Part shown: positions 1 to 7,237 of the stretch, one piece after another | Position numbering within the stretch: position 1 is the stretch's first letter | How the letters are laid out: every line of letters begins with the position of its first letter | Source: Candidatus Poribacteria bacterium | GTDB lineage: Bacteria > Poribacteria > WGA-4E > WGA-3G | NCBI GenBank assembly: GCA_009841255.1 | Contig: VXMD01000083.1 | Location: forward strand, 62,001-126,000 | Direction: 5' to 3' | Length of the DNA: 64,000 nucleotides | Notes under the pieces: model-generated | The model's input: the letters and a program-made list of their open reading frames with translations, nothing else | Database searches by the model: none | What the model was told of the DNA's origin: nothing | Made by a program: the position numbers and the translations under genes

Positions 1-2130
1 TAGATGTGCTTTGCCATCTTTGTCCTCAGTCGAAGCGACAACGCGTCCCGCCTGAAGAATCTGCAAGGTATGGATCGGAAAGATGGAATCCGCCGAGGCT
101 TCAACTTCAACCGTACCACCGTTACCGGGCAGGTTAATCGTGCTACCGATCGGTTGACCATCGACGGTTAGACGGATCATCGGACCGCCGCTGAGGAATG
201 TGTTTCCGGCACTCATGTACTTGCACCAGTTATCGTAATTGAATTCCTCGTCGTCAGGGATATGGACGTAGGTGCGATAAACGCCTACGGGGACATCGCT
301 ACTCATCTTATCCGTCCCACCAACGAGTGGCAATTTATAGCCACAGTTGAGATAGCGATAGTATTCAAGGTGTCCATACATCGCATTGGTGAGGTATTCG
401 ACAGCATCAACACGTCCGGTAGCGATGAGCGTCGCCGGTTCACAATTCGGATTCGGGATGTGTGGTAACACAACGGTGCCGCCCTGGGCGTGGCATGCGT
501 CCGCCCAATGCGAAAGTGTGACCTCCATATTTCCACCGAGCTCGGCTTCCCCTGGACCGTCTGAACACCACGGGGCGACCTGCTCCTTTAAACCGAGGAG
601 CGTGAGATGCCCAAGGAGATGCTGACGATTCTCCTGCGTCGCATAGACAATGCTCCGACCATCGGCAGAGGTTGTGGGTCTTCCGATGAACTCCTCCGTA
701 TTCGTAAAGAGATGCCCCCACTGCGAAAGGAGGAGATTGACAACGCCGAGATCCTCGCCTTGTGCTTCGGTATGCGCCCCTTGTGTAGAGAGGAAATGGA
801 CGTGCGTATCGCCGCTGAAATAGCGTTCGGCGTTCATATTACACCACCGCTTTAACCGAAGTGTCAACTCGCGTTGTCCCGGTTTTATGTTGACCGTAGT
901 CCGCAGCGGTGTGTATTCAAAGCCGCGAGCAACATCAACGATAACCTCTCCGCGAGGGAGCCACCCCTGACACGTCCCGTCAATGTAGGCGTAACTAATC
1001 TGCCCTAACCGAACATCACCACCGACATCCACGTGCCATGTCCCCATGTTTGAATTGACGTGGGCGTGGTGTCCGTGTGGGGCATAGGGCACGCCGTGCG
1101 GGGAACGGAAATGGATGCGACACGGGACAGGTTTATTTGTGTCCTCGTCAATAACAGTGGTATGCACCCAGTTCCTGCCAGAGTCGATGACCTCTACCTT
1201 AACCCGTTCGTTGGGTTGCACGATCCTTTTTTCTTCAACTTCCCCCCAATTGACCGTGCCGAGCGTCTCACCTTGGTTTTTGACCTCAACACTTGCGGAG
1301 GGCGTCGCAGACACTTCAACATACGCCGGACTGCTTTTGTTGTTTTGGGATTCCCCCCACCCCTTGAAATCGTCGTTGATAAACGCATCAGGTGCGTTTT
1401 CCGGCAACGGATGCGGATAGGTCGCAACGCCACGGTCGACATTGACCTCCATATCAAAGGGTTTATCGGCATCCTCAGATTGGGGAAGCGTGATTTTGAC
1501 TTCACGGCGCGGATGACGCGGTATCGGACTTTCGTCAAGGTAACCGAGCGTGATCGCTGCCACAATAAACCGACGTTCTTTCGGTTGGATATCGATTGAG
1601 GCGACTTCAACGCCGTCCCTCGGATTTTTCCACACCCACAAATAGTAGTCGCGCGGCGTCCCTTGGCTCACTTCGGTTTGTCGGTTGCCCGCGGAGCCCC
1701 AAGGTCCTTCGTGCCGTGGTGCTAAACTCTCCTGCCGGTCAGGTATAGCAAGGAAGGTCTGTTGTCCCCATCCCTGTGGCACACCGCCGATCTCAAAGCG
1801 TTCTCGAATCGGCACGCTCACCGATTCACCATCGGTGTAATGGAATACATAATTGGCAATCAGCCTGGCGATCGGTTCGCCTTCAGGAATACGACTCTCA
1901 AGCAAACGATGCACGAAGATAATCCGCTTCGGACTTGCCCCGACAGGAATTTGGATAGGATCGGTGTTAACGTTTTCGCCGAAGCCCAAGAAACAGGTCT
2001 CACCTTCAGCGATGTCGAAAGGAAGTCCGTGGAGCGTCTGTGCTCCGAGGGACGGTGTTGCGTTCTCGCCGAGAATCTCTACCCCGACATTGCATAAACT
2101 GGAAAGTGAAATCGGTTGATAGTCTTTCAT
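1..2130 (-). CDS. CehA/McbA-like metallohydrolase (PHP-type), 3' end outside the window
   Basis: This open frame reads leftwards from an ATG at 2130 and leaves the window without a stop, so the C-terminus is missing. About 430 residues in, near 840-800, it has the motif GDTHVHFLSTQG, the first metal-binding His pair of a PHP-type hydrolase. It is followed by GEDLGVVNLLLSQWGH and later HIPNPNCEP and GGTDKMSSD, as in CehA/McbA-family proteins. The long N-terminal part is rich in beta-type sequence and probably forms accessory domains. CehA/McbA relatives hydrolyse esters or carbamates, but the substrate here is unknown. The start is supported by AAGGA followed by an A-rich stretch directly before ATG, which belongs to a repeated sequence (2131-2240). 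The family assignment is from motif memory only. Confidence 0.75.
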   Translation of the reverse strand, partial: MKDYQPISLSSLCNVGVEILGENATPSLGAQTLHGLPFDIAEGETCFLGFGENVNTDPIQIPVGASPKRIIFVHRLLESRIPEGEPIARLIANYVFHYTDGESVSVPIRERFEIGGVPQGWGQQTFLAIPDRQESLAPRHEGPWGSAGNRQTEVSQGTPRDYYLWVWKNPRDGVEVASIDIQPKERRFIVAAITLGYLDESPIPRHPRREVKITLPQSEDADKPFDMEVNVDRGVATYPHPLPENAPDAFINDDFKGWGESQNNKSSPAYVEVSATPSASVEVKNQGETLGTVNWGEVEEKRIVQPNERVKVEVIDSGRNWVHTTVIDEDTNKPVPCRIHFRSPHGVPYAPHGHHAHVNSNMGTWHVDVGGDVRLGQISYAYIDGTCQGWLPRGEVIVDVARGFEYTPLRTTVNIKPGQRELTLRLKRWCNMNAERYFSGDTHVHFLSTQGAHTEAQGEDLGVVNLLLSQWGHLFTNTEEFIGRPTTSADGRSIVYATQENRQHLLGHLTLLGLKEQVAPWCSDGPGEAELGGNMEVTLSHWADACHAQGGTVVLPHIPNPNCEPATLIATGRVDAVEYLTNAMYGHLEYYRYLNCGYKLPLVGGTDKMSSDVPVGVYRTYVHIPDDEEFNYDNWCKYMSAGNTFLSGGPMIRLTVDGQPIGSTINLPGNGGTVEVEASADSIFPIHTLQILQAGRVVASTEDKDGKAHL

Positions 2131-2240
2131 TTTTTAATTTTTCCTTGCGGATTTTTAATTCTTCCTTGCGGAGAAACAACGGGCATTTGAACTTTGACGT
2201 GCGTCCCTCAAATCCGCCTGTGCCGGTGTTGCAGGCTATG
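2131..2240 (-). repeat. Composite leader repeat, copy 1 (tandem SD-like unit plus short hairpin)
   Basis: Read on the minus strand, two tandem copies of CCGCAAGGAARAATTAAAAA sit directly before the start codon of the CehA-like gene. Further upstream is a short hairpin with GCAGGC (2231-2236) facing GCCTG (2216-2220). Similar composites occur near 4121, 6343, 10134, 35345, 46468 and 63140. Confidence 0.7.
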
Positions 2241-2264
2241 GGTTTGGGACTAACGAACTCCTCT

Positions 2265-2291
2265 GTAAGGGTTGGGTGACCCAACCCCTAC
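2265..2291. repeat. 27-bp palindromic repeat, copy 1
   Basis: An inverted repeat of exactly 27 bp. The left arm is GTAAGGGTTGGGT and the right arm ACCCAACCCCTAC. It lies just downstream of the stop of the Gfo/Idh/MocA gene at 2299. It has the same length and the same GTA...TAC ends as the repeats at 47192, 57784 and 61136. Confidence 0.8.
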
Positions 2292-2298
2292 GAAACTA

Positions 2299-3294
2299 CT
2301 ACAGCGGGAAATCAATTGACTGTCCTTGTTCAGAGGACATGTAGAATGCCTGCATGAGTTCCGTGAGGTTACGTCCATCTTGGATCGTAATCGTCATCGG
2401 TTCATCGCGAAGAATGGCGTTAATCCACTGTTGTATCGGTTCAGGGGGTGCGGCGGGGGCGTTAGCGATGTATTCCGCTTTCTCTTCATCAGAGAGTTTG
2501 CGGGTTTCAAAATGCATCTCGCCGTGTCCCGCGGCAAATGAGCCTTCCGTGCCGTAAATCTCAAGCATATTTGGACCGGAACGGTGTGTCCACGCAACAT
2601 CAATCACGCCGAGTGCCTTGTTCGCGAACTCAACAACGGAGACGCTGTTGTCATCAATCGGGAAGTTGCCAGTGAAGTTGTTAATCTTAGCGATAGCACT
2701 CCTCGGCTCACCCATCAACCACCGAATAACATCGACACGATGACACCCCAAATCGAAAAGGGCACCGCCACCCGCGCGGGCTGGATCTGCAAACCATGCG
2801 CTCGTGCCACTAAACCAACTATCCAACGCGGCGGAATGTGCGATCCGCCCTCTACCGAACGTGATATCCCCAAGCAGCCCATCGTCGATCGCTTTTTTCG
2901 CGAACAAAATTTCAGGGTTAGCCCGGGAAGGCAGCGAAATCATGAACTTCACACCCGCCTTCTCGACAGCCTCAATAATTGGATCACATTCCGCGACAGT
3001 AATCGCGAGTGCCTTCTCTGTGAAGATGTGTTTCCCAGCTTCAGCGGCAGCGATCATCACACGCGGATGGTCGGACGTAATCGCGTCAACGGCGACAGCG
3101 TCTACATCGTCGCGGCTGAGGACTTCATCAAGATCGGTATAGAACGGGACTTCGTACTGTTCTGCTGCTTCTCTTCCACCGTATTCTTCTTCGTCCCAGA
3201 CGGCAACGAGTTCGGTTTCAGAGTTTTCATTAATTTTTCGGGCATAACCACCGGCGTGGACATGCGCCATACTAATCTTTGCGACTTTTATCAT
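2299..3294 (-). CDS. Gfo/Idh/MocA family oxidoreductase
   Basis: About 331 residues starting MIKVAKISMAHVHAGGYARK. The N-terminus is a Rossmann-type NAD(P)-binding fold. The conserved block GKHIFTEKALAI is the EKP-motif region, here EKA instead of EKP. Later RAGGGALFDLGCHRVDVIRWLMG is the usual substrate-side GG-x-L-x-D-x-G-x-H motif. Members oxidise or epimerise sugars and polyols; the substrate cannot be read from sequence. The frame stays open to 3372, but the start at 3294 is preferred: AAAGGAG lies 6 nt upstream, and the longer form would run into the preceding PhyH gene. It follows that gene with a 32-nt gap, so the two may be co-transcribed. Confidence 0.88.
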   Translation of the reverse strand: MIKVAKISMAHVHAGGYARKINENSETELVAVWDEEEYGGREAAEQYEVPFYTDLDEVLSRDDVDAVAVDAITSDHPRVMIAAAEAGKHIFTEKALAITVAECDPIIEAVEKAGVKFMISLPSRANPEILFAKKAIDDGLLGDITFGRGRIAHSAALDSWFSGTSAWFADPARAGGGALFDLGCHRVDVIRWLMGEPRSAIAKINNFTGNFPIDDNSVSVVEFANKALGVIDVAWTHRSGPNMLEIYGTEGSFAAGHGEMHFETRKLSDEEKAEYIANAPAAPPEPIQQWINAILRDEPMTITIQDGRNLTELMQAFYMSSEQGQSIDFPL

Positions 3295-3326
3295 GTAATT
3301 CTCCTTTAAGGTGAAACTTCCTACAA

Positions 3327-4100
3327 TTATATAATCCTTCCAATAGAAGAACGGGTTGCGAGATGATTCCACCCACGAAGCACCAATTTGACGTTGGTGT
3401 GACGATTCTCGGATTCGATCTCATCATCACCGGCAAGCATTTGAACGAGGACACTCTTTCGCGTTTGGTTCGAGTGGTTTGGCATCGAACCGTGCAGGGT
3501 AAAGTAACTAAAGAAAAGTACATCTCCCGGTTCCGCTTCTAAAACGGTAGCATTTTCAATCGGATATCGTTCCGTAACTTCAGCGTTCTTTCCACTTCCC
3601 ATCATGCCATCCATACGTCCCAATTCCCTGTGGGAACCCGGATAAACACGGACACACCCCATTTCATCGGTAGCCTCTGAAACATAGATCATAGCGGCTA
3701 TCATCGTGTCTTTGACGGACGGGAAATACTGCCAATCTTGGTGCAGCGGAAAGGGTGAACCCGTCTCTGGTGGTTTGCAGAAAAGTTTGGAGTGGTGAAG
3801 CATAATATCCGGTCCGAGGATGGCTTCGGTAATATCAAGGAACTTCTCCTGCAAGAACGCCTGCATCCAAACACCGGAGAAACTCTGAATATTGTGGGTA
3901 TGGATGATAACGGATTCACCGCCATCAAGGGCGTCCATCAATCTGCCCCCCCAACGTGCGTTGACGTTCTCATCGCTTTTGAGGAGTTGATCCACCACCC
4001 GATCGAAATCATTCTCCATCGCATTGATTTCTTCGGACGAATAGACACCTTTGGCGAAATAGTATCCGTTTTCGTGAAAGAATTTGCCGATATCTGACAT
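3327..4100 (-). CDS. Phytanoyl-CoA dioxygenase (PhyH) family protein
   Basis: 257 residues, a non-haem Fe(II)/2-oxoglutarate oxygenase of the PhyH family. The iron ligands are visible as H120-x-D122 (PFPLHQDWQYF) and H203 (YFTLHGSMPNHS). Arg 214 in NQTRKS is a plausible 2-oxoglutarate anchor. The strand GCVRVYPGSHRELG between them is typical of the family. A GGAGG sequence stands before the ATG at 4100. The neighbouring downstream Gfo/Idh/MocA gene suggests a small catabolic unit, but the substrate is unknown. Confidence 0.88.
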   Translation of the reverse strand: MSDIGKFFHENGYYFAKGVYSSEEINAMENDFDRVVDQLLKSDENVNARWGGRLMDALDGGESVIIHTHNIQSFSGVWMQAFLQEKFLDITEAILGPDIMLHHSKLFCKPPETGSPFPLHQDWQYFPSVKDTMIAAMIYVSEATDEMGCVRVYPGSHRELGRMDGMMGSGKNAEVTERYPIENATVLEAEPGDVLFFSYFTLHGSMPNHSNQTRKSVLVQMLAGDDEIESENRHTNVKLVLRGWNHLATRSSIGRII

Positions 4101-4120
4101 TATGTTTTTCTAACCTCCAA

Positions 4121-4272
4121 ATTTTTAATTTTACCTTGTAGAGCAGGGAAGTGATATGAAAGTTGAAGGTTTTCGCTTAAGAGTCGCCTGCGTGTTTTTG
4201 CGAATCAGAATCAACGGTATGAATGCCGTGTGGCATTCCCCGGGGTATTTCTGCGTATTGTTGCAGGCTACG
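4121..4272 (-). repeat. Composite leader repeat, copy 2
   Basis: Minus-strand reading: a hairpin bounded by GCCTGC/GCAGGC (4186-4191 and 4263-4268) leads into ACAAGGTAAAATTAAAAA and then to the PhyH start region. The variable centre contains its own small hairpin with arms GAATGCC/GGCATTC near 4221-4238. The ends match the copies at 10200-10243 and 63200-63265 closely, while the centres differ. Confidence 0.72.
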
Positions 4273-4323
4273 TCTTTATTCATCCTATACGCTATTCGTC
4301 ATAGGTTCCCCCGCAGGTTTAAC

Positions 4324-5079
4324 CTACGCCTGTGCGAAAAGCTCATTCAACCAACTTGACACAGGGCTTTCTGTGCTATCGTCTTCTGTAATTTCCTGCT
4401 GCAACTTTCGAAATGTGTTGAAGACAGCGAATTGACCGTTGTCCAAGATGCCGATAAGGTTTTCGACGTGCGAGTCAGAATCACACAATCGACGGGCATC
4501 CTCCAGACGATTGGTAGCAACTACGACAGTCTTTCCCATCGCTTGGAGTTCATTGAGAAGTTCCGTCATCTCGATCTGTCCATCCGGATCAAGCGGTGCG
4601 AGCGGTTCATCAAGCAGCCACAATTGCGGCTCGTGTAGAAAGGTTTTGGCGAACAAAAGCCGTTGTCGTTCTCCCGTTGATAGCGCACCAATTTTGACCT
4701 CATGTAGGTGCTGAATGTCCATTAATTCGAGGACTGCATCGATGGCTCCGATACGCTCGCGCTTCTCTAATTTGTAGGCCGCGGCAAAGAAATTGAGGTA
4801 ATTGACAACAGACACCTCAGGATATCCTTCAAACGCGACGGGGATATATCCGATGCTTGGACGTACCTGTTTGAGATTCGCAAATGCATCAATTCCATCA
4901 ATAGAAACAGTCCCTGATGTCGGTTCGACTAAGGTCGCCAATATGTTGAGTAGGAGCGTTTTGCCTGAACCGTTCTTACCGAGTAGGACGAGACACTCTC
5001 CGGCCGACACTTGAAATGTAAGTTTCGTAAGAAAAGGTTTCTTGTCAAAGGATTTGCAGAGATTCTGGACATCCAACAT
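4324..5079 (-). CDS. Orphan ABC transporter ATP-binding protein with altered Q- and H-loops
   Basis: 251 residues with Walker A GKNGSGKT (34-41), signature LSTGERQRL (133-141) and Walker B LWLLDEP (153-159). It resembles the ATPases of ABC-2 or CcmA-type exporters. Two catalytic loops deviate. The Q-loop reads GYIPVAFEGYPE, with Val where Gln is usual. The H-loop reads VVVATNRLED, with Asn 190 where His is usual. No permease gene is adjacent: both neighbours are oxidoreductase/oxygenase genes. It may have lost normal ATPase cycling, or work with a distant permease. The start follows GATTAAAAAATG, an A-rich initiation context shared with other genes here. Confidence 0.85.
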   Translation of the reverse strand: MLDVQNLCKSFDKKPFLTKLTFQVSAGECLVLLGKNGSGKTLLLNILATLVEPTSGTVSIDGIDAFANLKQVRPSIGYIPVAFEGYPEVSVVNYLNFFAAAYKLEKRERIGAIDAVLELMDIQHLHEVKIGALSTGERQRLLFAKTFLHEPQLWLLDEPLAPLDPDGQIEMTELLNELQAMGKTVVVATNRLEDARRLCDSDSHVENLIGILDNGQFAVFNTFRKLQQEITEDDSTESPVSSWLNELFAQA

Positions 5080-5239
5080 TTTTTAATCTTTCGCCAAGCG
5101 GAAAATGGAGCGTCCGAAAAAACAAAATTCTACTCTTAAGATCCGCAGTCTCCGTTGTCCACTGCTCACAGCACCTCAAACTATTCAGAATCGCGCGATT
5201 TTATAGTGAACCGGAGCGAAGCCGTATTGACCCAAGCAC

Positions 5240-6241
5240 TCAACTCAAATCCACTTTGACAGGTCTACCGAGTTCAGCGGATTGCCACGCGGCTTCGGTC
5301 AATTGGATGACACGCAAACCGTTCTCAACACCGATCGGATTCTCTGTCCGTTCACCGCGGATAAGCTCAATAAAAGCGACGTCTTTGTTAGCCTGCTCCG
5401 GCATTTCAGATGCATCAACAGGTTCTGACTGCCCGTCCCGTTCTTGACGATAGAGTTGCCCCTCGCGGAGATAGAGCGCGCCTTCCTCCAACCAGACAGA
5501 AAAAGCTTCTCGAACGCCGCCATACGCATGCCCGACAATGCTGATATTGCACAAGGCACCCGTATCGAACTTAATGGACATCGCCGTGAGCACATCCACC
5601 TCAATGTCCAAATTGTCTATCATTGCGAAAACAGTATCGGGACTTGCTTCCAATACCCAGAGGAGGATGTCAATCAGATGGCTTCCTGAATCGTTCAGTT
5701 GCCCACCACCGCCAAGGAACGGGTCTTGCCGCCATTTGCCCTGTTGATTCCGATACCAATTCTGCGACTGATGTGCCGTAACGAAGTTAACGCGTCCGAG
5801 TTCGCCGCTCTGGACGACTTGGCGACAATATTGATAGGTAGGACTCAAGTGCCGTTGGTAACCTATCATCAGGTGTAAACCCGTCTCTTCTACCTTTGCA
5901 ATCACCTGCTTGGCATGATCCACTGTGCAGACCATCGGTTTCTCGGTATGTACGTGACAGCCTGCATCAAGCGCGTCCATAATATGCTGGAAATGGAGAC
6001 CGTGCGGTGAACTAATCACCACGGCATCCGGTTTGACAGCAACTAACATCTCAACGTGGTCTTCGTAAGTCGGCAGTGAAGCGTCTAAACCGACGGTGTC
6101 CTTGAACGCCTCAAGTGATGCTTCACTCGGATCGGCAAGCGCGACAATCTCCACATCTTCGACATTTGAGACACTGCGTCCGTGTCCACGTGCATTGCCA
6201 CCACACCCGATAAACGCAAAGTTTAATTTCTGTTTTGACAT
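5240..6241 (-). CDS. Gfo/Idh/MocA family oxidoreductase
   Basis: 333 residues beginning MSKQKLNFAFIGCGGNARGHG, with a Rossmann GxGxxG-like loop. It has the EKP motif in GCHVHTEKPMVCT and the block GGGGQLNDSGSHLIDILLWVL, which carries the conserved Asp and His. This is a canonical, full-length family member. The substrate is not deducible. Translation starts in AAATTAAAAATG, with GGAGG a little further upstream. It is the second family member in the first 6.3 kb and differs clearly in sequence from the one at 2299. Confidence 0.9.
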   Translation of the reverse strand: MSKQKLNFAFIGCGGNARGHGRSVSNVEDVEIVALADPSEASLEAFKDTVGLDASLPTYEDHVEMLVAVKPDAVVISSPHGLHFQHIMDALDAGCHVHTEKPMVCTVDHAKQVIAKVEETGLHLMIGYQRHLSPTYQYCRQVVQSGELGRVNFVTAHQSQNWYRNQQGKWRQDPFLGGGGQLNDSGSHLIDILLWVLEASPDTVFAMIDNLDIEVDVLTAMSIKFDTGALCNISIVGHAYGGVREAFSVWLEEGALYLREGQLYRQERDGQSEPVDASEMPEQANKDVAFIELIRGERTENPIGVENGLRVIQLTEAAWQSAELGRPVKVDLS

Positions 6242-6587
6242 TTTTAATTTATGGTCCTCCTTGGCTGTTCTTCACTATATTCGTAGTTCTGACACTGTTA
6301 TCGTTTGCGATTTAGCCTATCACAACCTGCAACAAAAATTCAAGTTTTTAATTATACTTCGCAGAGAAACAACATGCGTTAAAATTCTTGAGGGCGTCTC
6401 TTAAATCCGCTTGCGCAGTCGCTGAAGGAAAATTAATAAAGTGTTTAATAAATGAACACTATTGCACAAATTATGACAGAAACGTGCCCAAATTCACCAT
6501 TTCTACTCCAATTCGCGGTGGCACACAATTTGCTAATCTGATTGTATCAAATAGCAGCTCACGTTATAAAATCACAAAGGAGTTACC
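6242..6587. other. Intergenic region between divergent genes, carrying composite repeat copy 3
   Basis: A 346-nt gap between the Gfo/Idh/MocA start and the lipoprotein start. Positions 6343-6420 carry a degenerate composite leader repeat: minus-strand GAAGTATAATTAAAAA, then the TTAAATCCGC block. The rest is AT-rich. I see no confident promoter and no further gene. Confidence 0.5.
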
Positions 6588-7220
6588 ATGTTTATCAATA
6601 CACAAAGGTTCTTTTTATTTTTCCTATTCGCAACTTGTTCTCTATTTTCCATATTTGGGTGTGACGGTGTTAATCCCTCCAAGATATTGGAAGACGTTAC
6701 CGGTCCCGGAACTCCTACCTTAGCTGCCTCATCTGCGGTCACCAGCGTTTCTTTTGAGAACGATATCTTACCGATTCTCACAGCAAGATGCGCTTTCGCT
6801 GGGTGCCATGTCGCTGGGGGACCAGACAATTTAGACTTCAGCACATATCAAACTCTGAAAAAAGGTGGAGAAGATGGCCCCGTCGTTATCCCGGGGAACC
6901 CCAACGAGAGCGATATTATCGAAGAAATCGTTTCTGAAAGAATGCCACCCGGTGGTCCTCCGCTGACTGATGCGCAAATTCGACTCTTCATTGATTGGAT
7001 CAATGAGGGGGCAACGAATGTGCCCTCAGGGCAATCTGTTCCACCTATAGAACGGAACACATTAATTGACGATGATGACCATGATGATGATCGTGATGAT
7101 AAGGATGATGAGAATGATCGCGAGGATGATGAGGACGACGAGGAGCGTGATGAGGAGGACGACAATGAGGACGACGAGGAGCGTGATGATGAAGACGATG
7201 AGGACGACGAGGAAGACTAA
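6588..7220 (+). CDS. Lipoprotein with planctomycete-type cytochrome c domain and long acidic tail
   Basis: 210 residues. A hydrophobic signal segment ends in the lipobox-like SIFGC (Cys about 25), so it is probably a lipoprotein. Residues about 53-143 resemble the cytochrome c-like domain of planctomycete and verrucomicrobial proteins. The motif CAFAGCH has four residues between the cysteines instead of two, followed by MPPGGPPLTDAQIRLFIDWINEGA with a possible axial Met. The last roughly 52 residues are almost only Asp, Glu, Arg and a few Lys/His, encoded by GAT/GAG/GAC repeats. This tail could bind divalent cations. RBS AAGGAG precedes the ATG. The TonB receptor starts 17 nt downstream, so the two are probably one operon. 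Confidence 0.75.
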   Translation: MFINTQRFFLFFLFATCSLFSIFGCDGVNPSKILEDVTGPGTPTLAASSAVTSVSFENDILPILTARCAFAGCHVAGGPDNLDFSTYQTLKKGGEDGPVVIPGNPNESDIIEEIVSERMPPGGPPLTDAQIRLFIDWINEGATNVPSGQSVPPIERNTLIDDDDHDDDRDDKDDENDREDDEDDEERDEEDDNEDDEERDDEDDEDDEED

Positions 7221-7237
7221 ACAGGAGGAAATCTACC

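Noticed and set aside
3295-3372. Longer start of the Gfo/Idh/MocA protein at 3372
   Set aside because: It would overlap the upstream PhyH gene, and the extra residues do not match the family; AAAGGAG supports 3294.
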